Notes under the pieces: model-generated
Database searches by the model: none
Seen by the model: only the letters and a program-made list of their open reading frames with translations
What the model was told of the DNA's origin: nothing
In this document: piece after piece, positions 52,101 through 64,000 of the stretch
How positions within the stretch are numbered: the stretch's first letter is position 1
How the letters are laid out: the number at the start of each line of letters is the position of its first letter
NCBI GenBank assembly: GCA_003991915.1
Contig: RQTK01000985.1
Span: forward strand, 1-64,000
From: Elysia chlorotica
Lineage: Eukaryota; Mollusca; Gastropoda; Plakobranchidae
Length of the DNA: 64,000 nt
Direction: 5' to 3'
Translations under genes and position numbers: made by a program

Positions 52101-54353
52101 AAATTACGAAGAATGTCCCCTTTGATTGCTTAAGACCGTAGGGGAGGGGGGGAGGGGTAACTTTATATAGTTTTATTTGACTGTAAAATGGGAGGGAGGG
52201 AGGAGTTTGTGTCATTTGGTCAAATAAGACTGGAACATGTTTTTTTGTTGGCAAATAACTTTTTTATGATTTGAGAATAACCTCATATGCACATCTCAAG
52301 TCCATGAAAGGACTTATCTTCTGATAACACATGAAAAATAAAATGTATCGGCGATGGCAGAATGTAAAATTTTAGAAGTGCATAGCTCAGATTAAACAGG
52401 TTAATAAATTTTAATAACATATTTGTATATCTTTTGTTGGGTAAAATCAAGATTGCTTTCAGCAGACTTTTTATCGTTATCATATAATTGGTTTCATGAC
52501 TTAATTGTTTAAGATACATATATGAACTTCACTTTTATAAATTTCAGGAAAACATTTTTTAACATTAATTCTTTACTCTATGGATAAAAGCAGATTACTC
52601 TTTATCAAAAATAGCACCAAAAAGTAGTCTTTCTTTTCCTTGGTTAAAGCCAATTTTTAAAAATTAATAAATAGCTTTCCAAAGTGACTCACATCAGCTG
52701 GTACGAAGGAGCTGGCCAATGTGAACAAAGCCCAGAGAAGGATACCTCCTGCCATCAGATATTTGCGAGTGTAACGATCCCCTAGGTAACCAAACACTGG
52801 TGAGAATACCATGTATGAGCAAATAAACGCTGTCTGGATGAGGCCAGCTTCAGAGTTTTCCAAATCATGATAATATTCCTTGATTTTAATGAGGACACCT
52901 GGGAAGAGAGTATCATTTACATTTGTGAGATTAAAAATTGAAATAGAAATCACATTATAAAGACTATAATAATGAATACAAACATATATTTACATATTAT
53001 AATTATCGAAACATTAAGAAGATAAACATATTTTGTTGAAAATCATTTATTATCATGAGAACAATCTGAAACTGTCTTTATAGGGACTCAACATTTTCCT
53101 TAAATAGCATTACTATCTATGGCCTTTGTTTATAATCATGCTAGCATGAAACCAAATTCAGTAAAAAAATACAGTATTTTTTCTATTTTGTCTTAGTAGA
53201 GTTCGATAAAACTTTTTGTGTTACTAAAAAAAAATTAGTCAAGTCTAGTTCTCAGCGTTACCACTAATCAATTGCATTGAAACAATTGTTTCATTAGATT
53301 AATCCATGACTGGTAGGCTTTAATCTAAAGAATGCTTTTACATCTAGTGAGGTGCTGGACAAAGAGGTTGCATTTGACTGGATAGTTTGGCCACTTTGAT
53401 TTGTGTCATGAGCTCTACAGCAGGTTTTGTGGATATCTGTTGCGGTTTCTGAAACAGTGGGTTTTTTTTCTTTTTAACGAGACAGGGTTGTTGGCCCCGT
53501 GCTCAACCCCCAACCTGGAGAGTCAGTGAGTGCTCTTCGTCTGGTCTCTATCTTTCAATGAATCAATCTGGCTGGCTTGGGTGGGTCACCAGGAGACGCA
53601 TCTCCAGCCAGCATAGCTCTAGAGGTCATTGAAACATGCAAGCCTCACAACCAGCGGCAAGGTTTCACTTATTGGGAGGTCCTACTGCTAAGAACTAGGA
53701 AGTGGTCAAATAATTCTACGTATTGTGTGAGTAGTGAACAGCGTGGGCCTCTCTTCGAAAGAAACAGTAAAATGATGATTTTCCACTCTTGCTACAACCT
53801 CGTGTGTAGGCCTATTTGGTCAGCATTTGAGCCCAGAGTTAATAAGAATAACTAGATCTAGATCTAGCAGATTAAATCATAAAACCTAAATTTGTGACAA
53901 CTTTTGTGCAAAAATCACATTGACAAGCAGTTAGTGCAGTATAACTTAAGTTTAAATCAAATGTATCAGTTTCAGGAATACAGGCCTAATTAGTTTTTAC
54001 AATGATGCCCTTTGTACTTAATGGTAGCCTACATTTAATACATTGACACTTCTTGTTCTAGACCAACCTGACACTGTGTATCTATCCATGTAGTTCAGCA
54101 AGTTGACAAACAGAAGAATTCCTAGGGTCAGGTAGGCTCTCTTTTTACTGACACCAGTGAAACCATTAGAATTCTCATTATCTGGAGGTTCTGTGGGCCT
54201 TGACAAAGATGTCCCTCTTCGTTCATCTTGAACAATTGGTTCCAAATCATCTGAAAAATCATATGGCATGACTTCTATCAGCTGTACTGTATCATCAATT
54301 GGTGTTCCACTGTTGCTCATTGGTTTATCATGGGTCTTGTCTTTGTCATACAC
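43149..54353 (-). CDS. SPNS1: Protein spinster homolog 1 (SPNS1), lysosomal MFS transporter, 12 exons
   Basis: Spinster proteins are 12-helix major-facilitator transporters of late endosomes and lysosomes; SPNS1 exports lysophospholipids made during phospholipid salvage. Exons: 54353-54068, 52898-52693, 51937-51786, 51400-51334, 50952-50813, 50315-50187, 49575-49380, 48890-48825, 48376-48278, 47464-47287, 46489-46394, 43249-43149 (or starting 43255). Phases agree, giving about 571 aa; human SPNS1 is 528. Family landmarks are [11 protein letters not shown] in helix 1, [14 protein letters not shown] (MFS loop 2-3 motif), [34 protein letters not shown] and VVIPTRRS. If the 46394 donor is not used, the frame stops at 46371 and the protein is 545 aa, ending EPSYIN. 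The long form ends MRSVVV, comparable to the hydrophobic human end SVLI. The ATG at 54353 follows an in-frame stop. Confidence 0.93.
48525..48605 (+). mobile_element. SINE/LINE 3'-tail fragment in an SPNS1 intron
   Basis: GGTTAAACGTCCAATGTCAG, then ATATAGGCTATTA and GGGCCCAAAGACTGAG, resembles the 3' domain of the headless SINE at 40.65 kb read in the other direction (AGGCTTTATT, GGACCCAGAGACTGACG). Only about 75 bases are preserved. Confidence 0.5.
51531..51675. other. Assembly gap / ambiguous bases
   Basis: A run of N with a few isolated called bases. It falls in the SPNS1 intron between 51400 and 51786, so no coding sequence of the model is affected. Confidence 0.99.
53470..53700 (+). mobile_element. 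Possible retroelement-derived fragment in SPNS1 intron 1
   Basis: This stretch is markedly richer in GC than its surroundings and contains GTGCTCAACCCCCAACCTGG and CACCAGGAGACGCATCTCC, with coding-like composition but stops in the frame. It looks like an imported repeat fragment; the family cannot be stated. Confidence 0.3.
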
Positions 54354-54889
54354 ACGAATTATGGCCCAGTTTAGTTATCAGTTAATTCAGTGCCTAGAAT
54401 TGAGGCTTAGATCTTGGGGTTGAACATCCTCATTTATCTATATTTAGATCTAGAGGCTAATAGAGTTTGACCCAGACTGGAGAAGATCTAATAATCAAGA
54501 TCTTGTATCACTGGTGGTTCTGAGATTAGCTGGCAAACACATCTAATCTAGATTTATCTAGGTTGAGATCTAATCTGTAAGTTTAAAATGTAACTGTTCC
54601 TCTGATAAAATTATCTCTAAATTATCAAGACCTATATCTTATCCATACTGTTTTGAGTTTTTCTCGGTACTCTGAGTCTAGATCTAGAGGTACATTACTA
54701 ATAATAACTAATTTCACTATCATGTCTCTGTCTCATTGATTGGGGTCAGTGGGCATTGTGAGTTTGACAAAATATGACAACACCAATTACCAATATTATG
54801 TCAGTAGAATATTCATTTTGATACAAAAAAATATCGAACTTAAGAAAGGTTTCGATATTTTCATTTAGTTCTAAAAAAATTTCCCTCTC

Positions 54890-54907
54890 TCTTCTTCTTC
54901 TTCTTCT

Positions 54908-54952
<45 letters not shown>

Positions 54953-54956
54953 TCTG
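54890..54956. repeat. (CTT)n(CT)n microsatellite
   Basis: A CTT run passing into CT repeats, interrupted once by CTGT. Confidence 0.95.
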
Positions 54957-55539
54957 ATTATTCAAATCATATTATGTACCAGATCTAATCCATATTTTAA
55001 ATATTTATTTTTCAAAATGGTAAAGAGAACCAAATAGATCCACTGAGTATGATTTTAAGTTTGTACCTGCGTTTTATCATTGTCAATCATAGACACATGT
55101 AATTTACAAAATTTTTTCATGGTACACATGTACAATATCATGTCTCTATGGTCCAGTGAATTTATTTTTACTTCAACATTAAAATGATGTTTTACCACAT
55201 TCACCGTTGTCTAATTGGATCTTTAAAAATGTTACATTATTTTTAAATGATTGCTTTCCATTGTGATGGCACCAATTAAAAACCAACAACTAGAGACAGA
55301 AGGGACCAGCGGGTGACAAGGATCTTTTTGTATTTGGAAGAGGGTTGACATTGATGATTTTAAATCGAATAACACACTGATGGTGGGTTGCGCTTTGCAT
55401 TGACAAAAGATAAAAGTTATTTATGTCATTGAAGCAATAATTTTCGATATGTTGAGATTTGATACTGTATTTGTATTGAGCGTTTCCTTTTTCGTGGTCT
55501 TGTATCGCCCAGCACTGTTGGATTTTTTACAGCTACCTT

Positions 55540-56480
55540 ACGCCGTACACCAAAGCAGGTATAGAGTCTCTGTGGCGGCCGCCAGACAGACTCTATCTAC
55601 GCAAAAACTACTCATGGGTCGGAGTGGTGAGCTACACCGGTACATTAGAAAGAAATGAGAACAAGACAGGAAATAACAACTAATTGATACCGGTCACATG
55701 GTCGTTAAAACCAACCTCGACAATGATAATGTGAAAGACGAAAATCGAGCAAGCATGCGCATACATGCTAAAACTCACGCATGGTGGCTTAGTGTTGGAG
55801 CGCGCGGCTTCATGTGACTGGCTGAGATCGAAGCCCTGCTATCCTAGGTCTGTCTGTGTGTGGCAGTCATAGATATTATAATGGTGGCAGTCGACAATAT
55901 GCAGTGCCGTGCCAGTTGGCAGCGTTGGCGATCTCACTCTTAAGACACTTTCATGTGTCAGTACGTAGGCTACATAAAAAATCGTCAGGCTGTGAGGATT
56001 GGGATCCGTCGCCGTATATGACCCCTTGGAAACTTAGCAGGCGGCAAACTAGGATAGAGTTTCTTTTCTACAACAAATATGGAAAAAAAAAAGGGGGGGG
56101 GGGGGGGGAGTCGTGGAGCGCGCAGCAGCTGGATTCAATACATGTTTTTATTTTATTTTTTTTTTTTCGGAACTTTTGTGTTTGTTGGTAAATCGACTGG
56201 TTGAGTCGGTGTCAATTATTTTGGTTGAATTTGAGCAGCCAGTTTCGAAGTACACCATCGTTTCATCGCTGTAACGGATCTTTCTTGAAACCCTCTCTCC
56301 GATCGAAGATTAAATTTATATGATCAGCCAAGTGTTGGAGTCCCGTCGACGTAAACCTAAACGTCTAGACGACTACAAATTTGGAGATAGCTTTTCTTAA
56401 TACACTCAATTATATATATCTAGGCCTAACGAAGATCGCGCGCACGTTGGCTCAAAGCGCACAGAGATGGGCTTCATGGA
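55540..56480. promoter_or_regulatory. CpG-rich zone, candidate promoter for SPNS1
   Basis: CpG dinucleotides (GGCGGCCGCC near 55575, GCGCGCGGC near 55800, CGCGCGCACG near 56438) are denser here than anywhere else in the window. It sits 1.2-2.1 kb upstream of the SPNS1 ATG, where a 5' UTR exon and promoter would be plausible. It includes a G16 run near 56093-56108. Confidence 0.35.
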
Positions 56481-56635
56481 GGCCTAGGGGCCGAGAAGTT
56501 AAACATGAAAAATGCAATATGTATACAACTAAACATAACTATTTAAGAAGGCGAAAAAATTCTTGGTTCAGAGGAGAAATGGGAGGAAATAAAGATAGTT
56601 AATTAGATAAAGTTACTTAGAAAAAGTGATAAAAC

Positions 56636-56862
<227 letters not shown>

Positions 56863-58503
56863 AGAGACTTTTTAAAAATCATTAGAAACAATGTTTTCCA
56901 ATTTTGTCATTTAAAAATTTGGGCCTACAACTTAATTTTGCACAATTGGTTACAATTTATCAATGTATTAGTGAAAAAGCATTTTATTTTACGTCCATTT
57001 AACTTCATATGAATCTTTTTTTTTTTCGCTTGAGAATAAAAACAGGGCTTAGATGTGCGGCATCAACGCAACAAGCTATCATCTTTTGACCCAATAAAAT
57101 TAATTATGTGCCTCTAAATACGTTTTAATTTTGTGTGTGGAAGTCAATCCAAACCCACACCTCCATTTGTTTTGTTGTCACCATCCTGCGGTCCAAGGGC
57201 TGATTTAATTGCCCATACATCTCCGCAATATTTTGCCTGGAAAGACCGAGTGATTCGAATTCTTAAAAATCACATTGAAAAGAAGAGGCGCAGACCTGAG
57301 ATCTTTGTTTTGATTTTGTTCCCTATCAGAAAAACGAATGTCAACGGTGCGACAGGAAAAGTAACACCCAAATATGGATTACTGTAAAGACTATAAAATA
57401 TGAATAATATGTGCGATCACTGAAAGCAATGTATTGGAAATGAACAGGAATCAATTATACGGTACGCGAGAAAAGTGTGATATACTATTGGAAAAAAGAC
57501 ATTGAAAACGTATTGATTAAATCTATTTCAGTAGAAACATCGTGTTGTGACTTTCCATTTGCGTATTTTTTTTCCAGCTGCTGCTTTTTCTGTCGGTGCA
57601 CATAATTATTTCATTGATTCGGAAGACTTTCCTTTCGAATTTCAAAGTACCGGTAGGTAATGAATTTAAATGTATTGTTTGGGATGATTGGTCCCCATCG
57701 GCGCACTTTCTCTCCGTTGTTTTGTAATGTTTAATTACTTGTTTGGCCTGTTGGGCATCCTTGCGAAATATATAGCGCACAAAATCCTCTTGGAGGACCT
57801 AGGCGATGGGTAACAAATAGTATACAATACACGCAGAAATCATGCCATACACTATGCAAAACTGCAATATATCTTTTAGTTTATTTGTTTGTTTGTTCGT
57901 TTGGTTTATGTTTACTGAGAATCCACTGCAGTGGTTGGGGTTTGGCTTGTCACACATTACTGCGATTTCGCTGTAATGGTTCAGGTACCGAGTGATATGA
58001 AATTACCACACGAAGATTTAAAAACAGCAGTTTTAACTAAAACATTGTATACGTATGTAAGATCAGTGAAATGATCTAAAGAATATCACGAATGAAAAGA
58101 AAAAAAAGATGCGATATAGATATAGATAATTTTTAGTTGATTAAAAAGAATAGACATAATGGACACAACGACTAATAATAATATATAACATCCGCGTCTT
58201 TTCCGCAATTTTCAAAAATTACATGCGCGCGGGCGCATTGGGAAAATTAATCGCAACACAAATTAATTATGACAACAGAGACCTAATTATACATACCATA
58301 TAATCCGTCCTCGGTATTCACAGAGATGCTCCTAATGGAGCTGTTATCTGTTCCTCGCAGTGACATACAAAAGACTGAGGGTTTTACAGTACTTGTCTAA
58401 TGCAAAGAGCGCATGCGCGGTAAAGCAGCATAAATAAAAATAAGGAATATGGCGATGCAGTGAAACCGTATACAAGATCTAGAACTAGCAGTCAATACTT
58501 TCT

Positions 58504-60828
58504 ATGATCATGTCTACTCAAAAGCCTGGAGAATGGGTAAATTCTCTCATATCAAGATTCGATGCCCAGGTAATTTATGTACAAAAATCAACGCTCCTCT
58601 CTATATGGGCGTGCACTACATATTTGCGCTCGTTAGTACCGCAGGTGACCTGACGGGGCTGGGTCGTACGTAGCCTTGAGCTGAGGTCTACCAGTTTTAT
58701 GAATGAACCAATGCAGGCAACGAAATTCCCAGAGCCAGACGATTACGCTATCCATTCAACTGCAGCGGGGCGCTCCTGGCTGTTAAACCTTTCCACACAA
58801 ACTGTAGCACGAAAAGCTCCCTTGATAATAACGATTTGCAGACAATAGTGTAAGATGTAAAACAAATAAATATAGATTCTATTTATATATAGACCTAGAT
58901 CCAGATTCTACATTCTTGATCTTATATCTAGCTCTCAGGAGTCAGTGGCACTGGCTTGAGTTTTGTGGTCCCTAGCCTGTGGGCAAATGGATGGGTGGGT
59001 GGAATTTGATTATTAAAATTGAATAAAATACCTGTCAGCTGTACTCCCTGTCTTTTTGCTGTTATTTTTTTCTATAGTTATGAAAATTGAATAAAATAAA
59101 ATACCTGCTACACTGTAGCCTCCAGTGCTAGCTGTACTCTTTCTGTTGTTTTTTTTAAAAATAAATTTATTGTATTGGCATGATTTCTTTGATTCAAAAT
59201 GACAGGACATGTTTTGATTAGACTATTTAATTGTTTAATTGAACACGGTTAGGCCTACAACGCAGGTGGTGACAAACATACACAGGCACATATTGATATA
59301 TCACTTAAAAGCAACTAACTCAACTCGGTGTACCTTTAACTCTATCTCTATCTATGTCTTTAGTGTCTCTCACACTCGCTTGCTCTGTCTGTCTGTCTCT
59401 CTCTCGCCACAGGTTGACTGACTCCAATGTAATCAAATCCCCATCGAATTCCGCTTACCCACCCATTTGATCGCCCACAGACCAGGGACCACAAAACTCA
59501 AGGAGTGCCCTCACAATTATACCAGTTCTACTCCCCCCCCCCCTTTTTTTTTTTGGTAGTACAGTAGAGCATTTAAACAACAGTGAATAAAAAAATTATG
59601 CTTTACTCATGGGGCGTAGCTGCTAAATCATCCATCTTAATCTTTGATCTGCAGCCAAATTGGCTGGGATGGACATTAGCGTTGATCCTTGACGTTCTCA
59701 TACAAAACTGGAATGGGTAGTGAGACCGAGAGCACTTGATGGATTAATGTATATATATATATATATATTGTGTAAGGGAGGGGCTGAAAGAAATTTAGAA
59801 TAGAACCTTACATTTACTATAGGCTCTGTGAGAGAGAGTGGGCGGAAGCAAGGGGGTGATATAGTTAAAAGAAGGAGGATTATACAGTTAGTCAATGAAA
59901 CCACAGACACTCACAAGAAGATGGTATCCTATAATCAAAGAACACAGGACAGAAAGTTGGAATTCAGGGAAAAGTAAAAATGTAGGTGCCAGTCAAAAAA
60001 GGTGAGAAAGGCGGGTAGGAAAGAAAAGAGGGCTGTAGAGAGATAGTCAATTTATAGGGGGCGCCATGGTCTATGGATAGAGTGTGCAGCTTTTTGGGAA
60101 GATCGCAGATTTGAGATCCGCTCTAGCCACATGGTATTTTTTCCCAATTAGTTGGATCAATATCAATGTGATAGGATCTTCCTTTGAACCTAGAAGTAGG
60201 AGTTGACATTTTTTAAGACCAAAGATTGCAGTATACAATAAAAGTATTTACTTATTAACAAAAATATGGAAGGTCAAGATATAGATAGGTTTAGAAGGGT
60301 AAGGAGAGAGAGAGAGATAGTGAGACAAAAAGAGAGAGGCAGAAAAAGAAGTTAGTTATAAAACCAAACTGCAAGGGAAGAAAAGTTGTAACTTCCGTTT
60401 TTAACTCTTTGTAATTACATGCTTCTCAACACTTGAAAAATGGTACACCACAATGATAATAAGAAGATAAAAAAAAGATGTTTTAATCGTTTCAGGTGTT
60501 AGTGTATTGTTCAGTAGCCAGTGGGACTGTACCTGAAATGCATTTTTTTAAACTTAAAATTTATGGAAATCCTAATAAATTGTTATGGAATCACAGAAGT
60601 CAAATTTTGTATAATAGCTATATAATGCTTTGGTAGGATTGTGTTGAGATTTGCTAATAGATAATGTTTTTCCTTATTGCCCAGCTCCCCATCAAAACTG
60701 GGCAACATACAACACAGTCTATGCAGAATGTGAAACAAAACAAAGAATGTTTGGTCAACGTCAGCAAACACAAGTTCTCCCTAGTCATCAACGGCTTGAC
60801 AAAAACTCTGCAGGCCGTTTTGCAATTC
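58504..60828 (+). CDS. Unrecognised protein, first two coding exons (5' part only)
   Basis: Exon 1 (58504- or 58510-58569) has two in-frame ATGs three codons apart and ends CAG followed by GTAATT. Exon 2 (60685-60828) follows a ttgcccag acceptor and ends TTC followed by GTGAGT. Both are in phase 0, giving about 68-70 residues: MSTQKPGEWVNSLISRFDAQ, then LPIKTGQHTTQS, KQNKECLVNVSKHKF and SLVINGLTKTLQAVLQF. The composition and predicted amphipathic helices look like real protein, but I do not recognise the family. No third exon was found with confidence before the window ends, so the gene probably continues to the right. The intron contains the second hAT-like MITE and a SINE. Confidence 0.6.
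58947..59509. mobile_element. Second copy of the hAT-like MITE
   Basis: The ends GGCACTGGCTTGAGTTTTG and (reverse complement of the right end) GGCACTCCTTGAGTTTTG match the element at 38.5 kb, as do GTGGTCCCTAGCCTGTGG and the interior AATTGAATAAAATACCTG. At 563 bp it is of similar size. The flanking 8-mers (GAGTCAGT and CTCACAAT) do not match, so this copy is older or its edges have changed. Confidence 0.85.
60056..60165 (+). mobile_element. tRNA-derived SINE head
   Basis: GGGGGCGCCATGGTCTATGG with A-box-like TCTATGGATAGAGTG is followed about 40 bases later by a B-box-like AGATTTGAGATCC. Downstream, AGTTGGATCAATATCAATG may be a diverged core. It lies in the intron of the 58.5-kb gene. Confidence 0.65.
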
Positions 60829-61397
60829 GTGAGTGATTTTTGTCTTGTGTATTTTCATTTTGTATTTGTAGTAATTTGAACAGTGAATGATAAGAAAAAA
60901 AAGTTTTGCCCTTCAAACCAATAAAAAAGAAAGGGAAGTCTTGTGTGTCTTTGGCATAGGTTCAACTTAAGATGTGATCTCCAGTTAAGAAGGAAAGAAA
61001 GTAGATTTGAAAAAAATGAAGCGCTATGTTGTCATGAACCAAAGAAAATAGTTATTGGTAAGATAAACTTAATTGAATAAAATTCTCTGCTTGAACCTTT
61101 GCAAGCAGTCTAAGTTATGGTCTATATATGTTTTGTTGTTGTTTTGTTTGGTTATTACCTTAATATATCAGTAGATGGTTAAAGGCTGCCCCCAAAAGTA
61201 AGAATGTACTTCATCTTCATCTAAAATAATGGGCTACCTTACAAATACAATCCACTGGCTATATCAAGCAGTTATGTATATTTTTATGCTTCTCCTCATT
61301 TGAAAGAATTCAGGAAAGGTCCTTGTTTGAAAATGCTAAAAACATGCCTTTAACTTTAAGTTTAATAGAGCGGATTTAAAACTTCTATATATTATAG

Positions 61398-61505
61398 CTT
61401 GTCGGGTCATGTCAGAATAATGTGACCGGCTGAGACAGAAGTCCTGGCACAGTTCTCCTTCACTGTCTCTGTGTAGCAGTACATAAAATTATTTGGTATT
61501 GGAAC
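61398..61505 (+). mobile_element. Headless SINE fragment
   Basis: GTCGGGTCATGTCAG, AATAATGTGACCGGCTGAG and CTGTCTCTGTGTAGCAG match the core and 3' domain of the copies at 40.65 and 24.7 kb. No tRNA-like head precedes it. Confidence 0.7.
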
Positions 61506-61892
61506 CCGTCTGGGATTTATATATGGCCTAGTCGCAGCCACCCAATTCATAAATCTCTGTCTAATGAGTTCAGTCCCTCTGTCTTCATCCAATTCTGTTG
61601 TGAGCAGTTTAGAGTGCAAGGAAATGAGGACAAGGTAAAGGAAGGCATGTGACACTGCAGACTTGTGTTGGAACAGGGCCCAGTACTAAATATTAGTATC
61701 TTAGCGCTGGCATGGCTGCACTATCTATTTCATGTAGTATTTAGTTATCGTTGTCTCTATATTTAGTTGTACTACCATGGGATTGATATAAGTGTCTGCT
61801 AAGAAAAAAGCTGTTTTGTACACATCACAATAACACATAAGCCATGGAAAAATTATATATGGACCATGGAAGAAAAAATGGATGAAACTTAC

Positions 61893-62799
61893 ACTGGTCT
61901 GGAGTTGGAGGGGATATTGTGACTGCCTTGTCTATCTGTGAAATCATGTTTGGGGCAGCCTCCATAAGGTATTTCTTTTGACGTCGCTGGAAATAGTGTA
62001 AGAACAAAAAAATATAAGTAAACTATAATTCTAATTGTAAAAGTTCCATAAAAAACCCACAACAAAATTATTTAAAATACAGATTTATCAACCCTCTTGT
62101 TAAATATTTGTGTTTGCTGATTTTGAGTTTTATTGGCTGGACGTTTTTGTAAAATATCTCTTCTGTTTCCAATCTATCATTTTACTATTGTATGCTGTGA
62201 AAAATGGCACACAGTCATTCTTTTTTTTGTTGATTGACACTTTTCTTAGTTTTTGCTATAATGAGTAATGTTTGGGAACCTTTGGCGCAACGATTAGCAT
62301 AGTTGGAACACCTTTGTGAATGTGTTGTTTAGGATAACCTGCGAGGACAGTTGTGTCACCCAGCTTGGAATGGGTAGCTTAGGCTCTCGAATCACAGCGA
62401 ATGTGAAGTGCTGCAAGGATAGTAAAGGCAACCTAACTCACAAATAAAAGATAATTAACATAACAATAAATAACATAGTGTTTTTTTCGCCATGCCAGAT
62501 ATGCTTTTTTAAAAATTTTTTGGCATTCTCTCTAGACCGTGGAAATAGGAACAAATTCACTGCAAACACACTTTATGTACTTCTTCCCTTTTATTAGTTT
62601 TAAAAGAGCCACCCATAAATATTAGTAATCCAGATTTATGGTTTTGTTAGAGATGGGTGAACATGTAAAGTATTTATGTCACACTGGAATTGCCCACTTA
62701 CTGTTATCCTACTAGTTTGCTTCATCTATTTCTAATAATGCAACTACTGCTGCTACTATTGCTATTACATGCACTTTTCCTCCTTCTTCTCCTACTGCA

Positions 62800-62855
<56 letters not shown>

Positions 62856-62857
62856 GC

Positions 62858-62926
<69 letters not shown>

Positions 62927-63346
62927 TATTTTATTATAGCCATGTGGTTTTGTGCCTTATCTCAACTTAATCTTTTTAATTAATGTGGTTGATGTAATTA
63001 AGTGCTAGTGCTTTCAGAAACAATTTTGTCATTTTAAGTCATACTTTGTTCCTAATTCATAAAATCTATTAAAGAAGACTTATTTTAGAGGAAACATCTA
63101 GGGGGCAAAAGCGCTGGTATTTTTTCGGTCTTCAATTCAATTAATGATTTTGTAAATTATAGAAACATTCAATGCAATATGAAAAGACTACTTTCCATAA
63201 CATTTGGCTGTTTTTTTATCTTTTAATTTATCTGTTGAATAGACCTGCCAAGGCACATTCATCTAGTGCATTTTGGAAAGTGCTGATATCATGCAGTCTC
63301 ACACCTACCCACCCACCCACACACATACACACAAATTACTTACCAT
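61893..63346 (-). CDS. Candidate minus-strand gene start, unrecognised
   Basis: A minus-strand exon 61986-61893 has a good acceptor (ctatttccag) and donor (GTAAGT) and encodes RRQKKYLMEAAPNMISQIDK followed by AVTISPPTPDQ. Upstream, GCATG followed by GTAAGT (donor after 63344) would supply an ATG as the last codon of a first exon in matching phase. I do not recognise the product and found no following exon. It would overlap the intron or downstream exons of the opposite-strand 58.5-kb gene, which lowers confidence. Confidence 0.3.
62793..62936. repeat. (CTA)n(TTA)n compound microsatellite
   Basis: About 15 ACT/CTA units followed by about 25 ATT units. Poly-Leu and poly-Tyr frames here are artefacts. 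Confidence 0.97.
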
Positions 63347-64000
63347 GCTGGTACTAGATTGTTGCTGTGATTGCAAAGATTCTCACTTGCACAACTCATA
63401 AAACTTTTGTTATTAAACCAACACATGGTTTTGCATCAGGGTTGATTTTAAATTTGTAGAGAGGTGTCCTAGATAAGCCCTAGCCTTGCTAATCTTGGGC
63501 CCACTCCTCAGAAACCCTTATCCTATGGGTCCACTGCTGAGCAGTCTATCACCACCCATCTTATCTTAACTATTGTGATAATCTTTATCTGACCAGTGCT
63601 TTCTTAAGAATTTCATTTACTTAGGTCTGCTGACATAAATATACCGTTGTGTGTACTGTTATTTGGATTTCAGTATACCTTTGTAAAGAGATTCAAGTAA
63701 GAGAGAGATAAAGGACGAGAGAAGGGGGGACTAAGTGAAAAAGAGAGAGGAAGAGATAGAGGTCAGATACAGGAAAAGAAAGAAAAGGAAAATGATGAGG
63801 GTTGCAAAAGGAGAAAAAGAAGAATCGTAAGAATATTGAGAGAATGGAAAGCTGTCAAGACACAAAGAGGGGGGTGAAGAGGAAAGGGAAGAAATTGTTG
63901 TAATGTAGCGCTAGTACATGTAGTGGTTTTCAGTCCTGGCAATACTGAAAAATCGGCAGTAGCAGTGGTCATTGTGGTTTTGTTACCTTAGTATATTTTT

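Larger units (their letters stand above)
60829..64000. other. Right end of window, mostly non-coding
   Basis: AT-rich sequence with a headless SINE (61.4 kb), one candidate minus-strand exon pair, the (CTA)n(TTA)n tract, and purine-rich GA sequence at 63690-63900. I could not find a continuation of the plus-strand gene that starts at 58.5 kb. Confidence 0.5.

Noticed and set aside
57133-57387. 84-aa open frame including RADLIAHTSPQYFAWKDRVI
   Set aside because: No family recognised, no convincing acceptor or donor, and AT-rich flanks; probably chance.

Overview
This is a window of animal nuclear DNA. It is AT-rich and intron-dense, with short exons bounded by clear GT/AG signals, many microsatellites and numerous tRNA-derived SINE and MITE fragments. 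Protein similarity together with the repeat style suggests a lophotrochozoan, most likely a gastropod mollusc. The species cannot be named from sequence alone. There are no prokaryotic features.

Layout. (1) 890-9071, plus: the 3' part (14 exons, about 395 aa) of MKS1, the B9-domain protein of the ciliary transition zone. Its 5' exons lie left of the window. (2) 9072-13870: intergenic, with a perfect 23-bp hairpin, two tRNA-SINEs and a local duplication of a (CT)n unit that carries two tRNA-like heads. (3) 13871-21783, plus: a complete ROGDI gene (11 exons, 268 aa), with minisatellites in two introns. (4) 21784-33998: the ROGDI 3' flank and a repeat-rich intergenic region with a Tigger/pogo-like MITE and a partly scrambled tandem duplication. 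(5) 33999-38017, minus: a 7-exon gene whose reading frame joins a FAR1/ZSWIM3-N-like zinc-binding DNA-binding domain through an acidic linker to a complete nucleoside hydrolase. This is the most unusual gene in the window. (6) 38018-43148: its upstream region, with a hAT-type MITE that has a perfect 8-bp target-site duplication, a candidate promoter, a (GTA)n tract and SINEs. (7) 43149-54353, minus: SPNS1, a spinster-family MFS transporter of the lysosome, with two possible C-termini. A run of Ns sits in one intron. (8) 54354-64000: a GC-richer putative promoter zone, the first two exons of an unrecognised plus-strand gene (58504-60828), a second copy of the hAT-like MITE, and a weak candidate gene on the minus strand (61893-63346).

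The genes do not form an operon or a visible pathway. MKS1 (cilium), ROGDI (V-ATPase/RAVE-linked) and SPNS1 (lysosomal efflux) are conserved single genes. The nucleoside hydrolase belongs to purine/pyrimidine salvage, a family present in many invertebrates but absent from vertebrates. All exon boundaries were read by eye from splice signals, reading phase and remembered family sequences. None has transcript support here.
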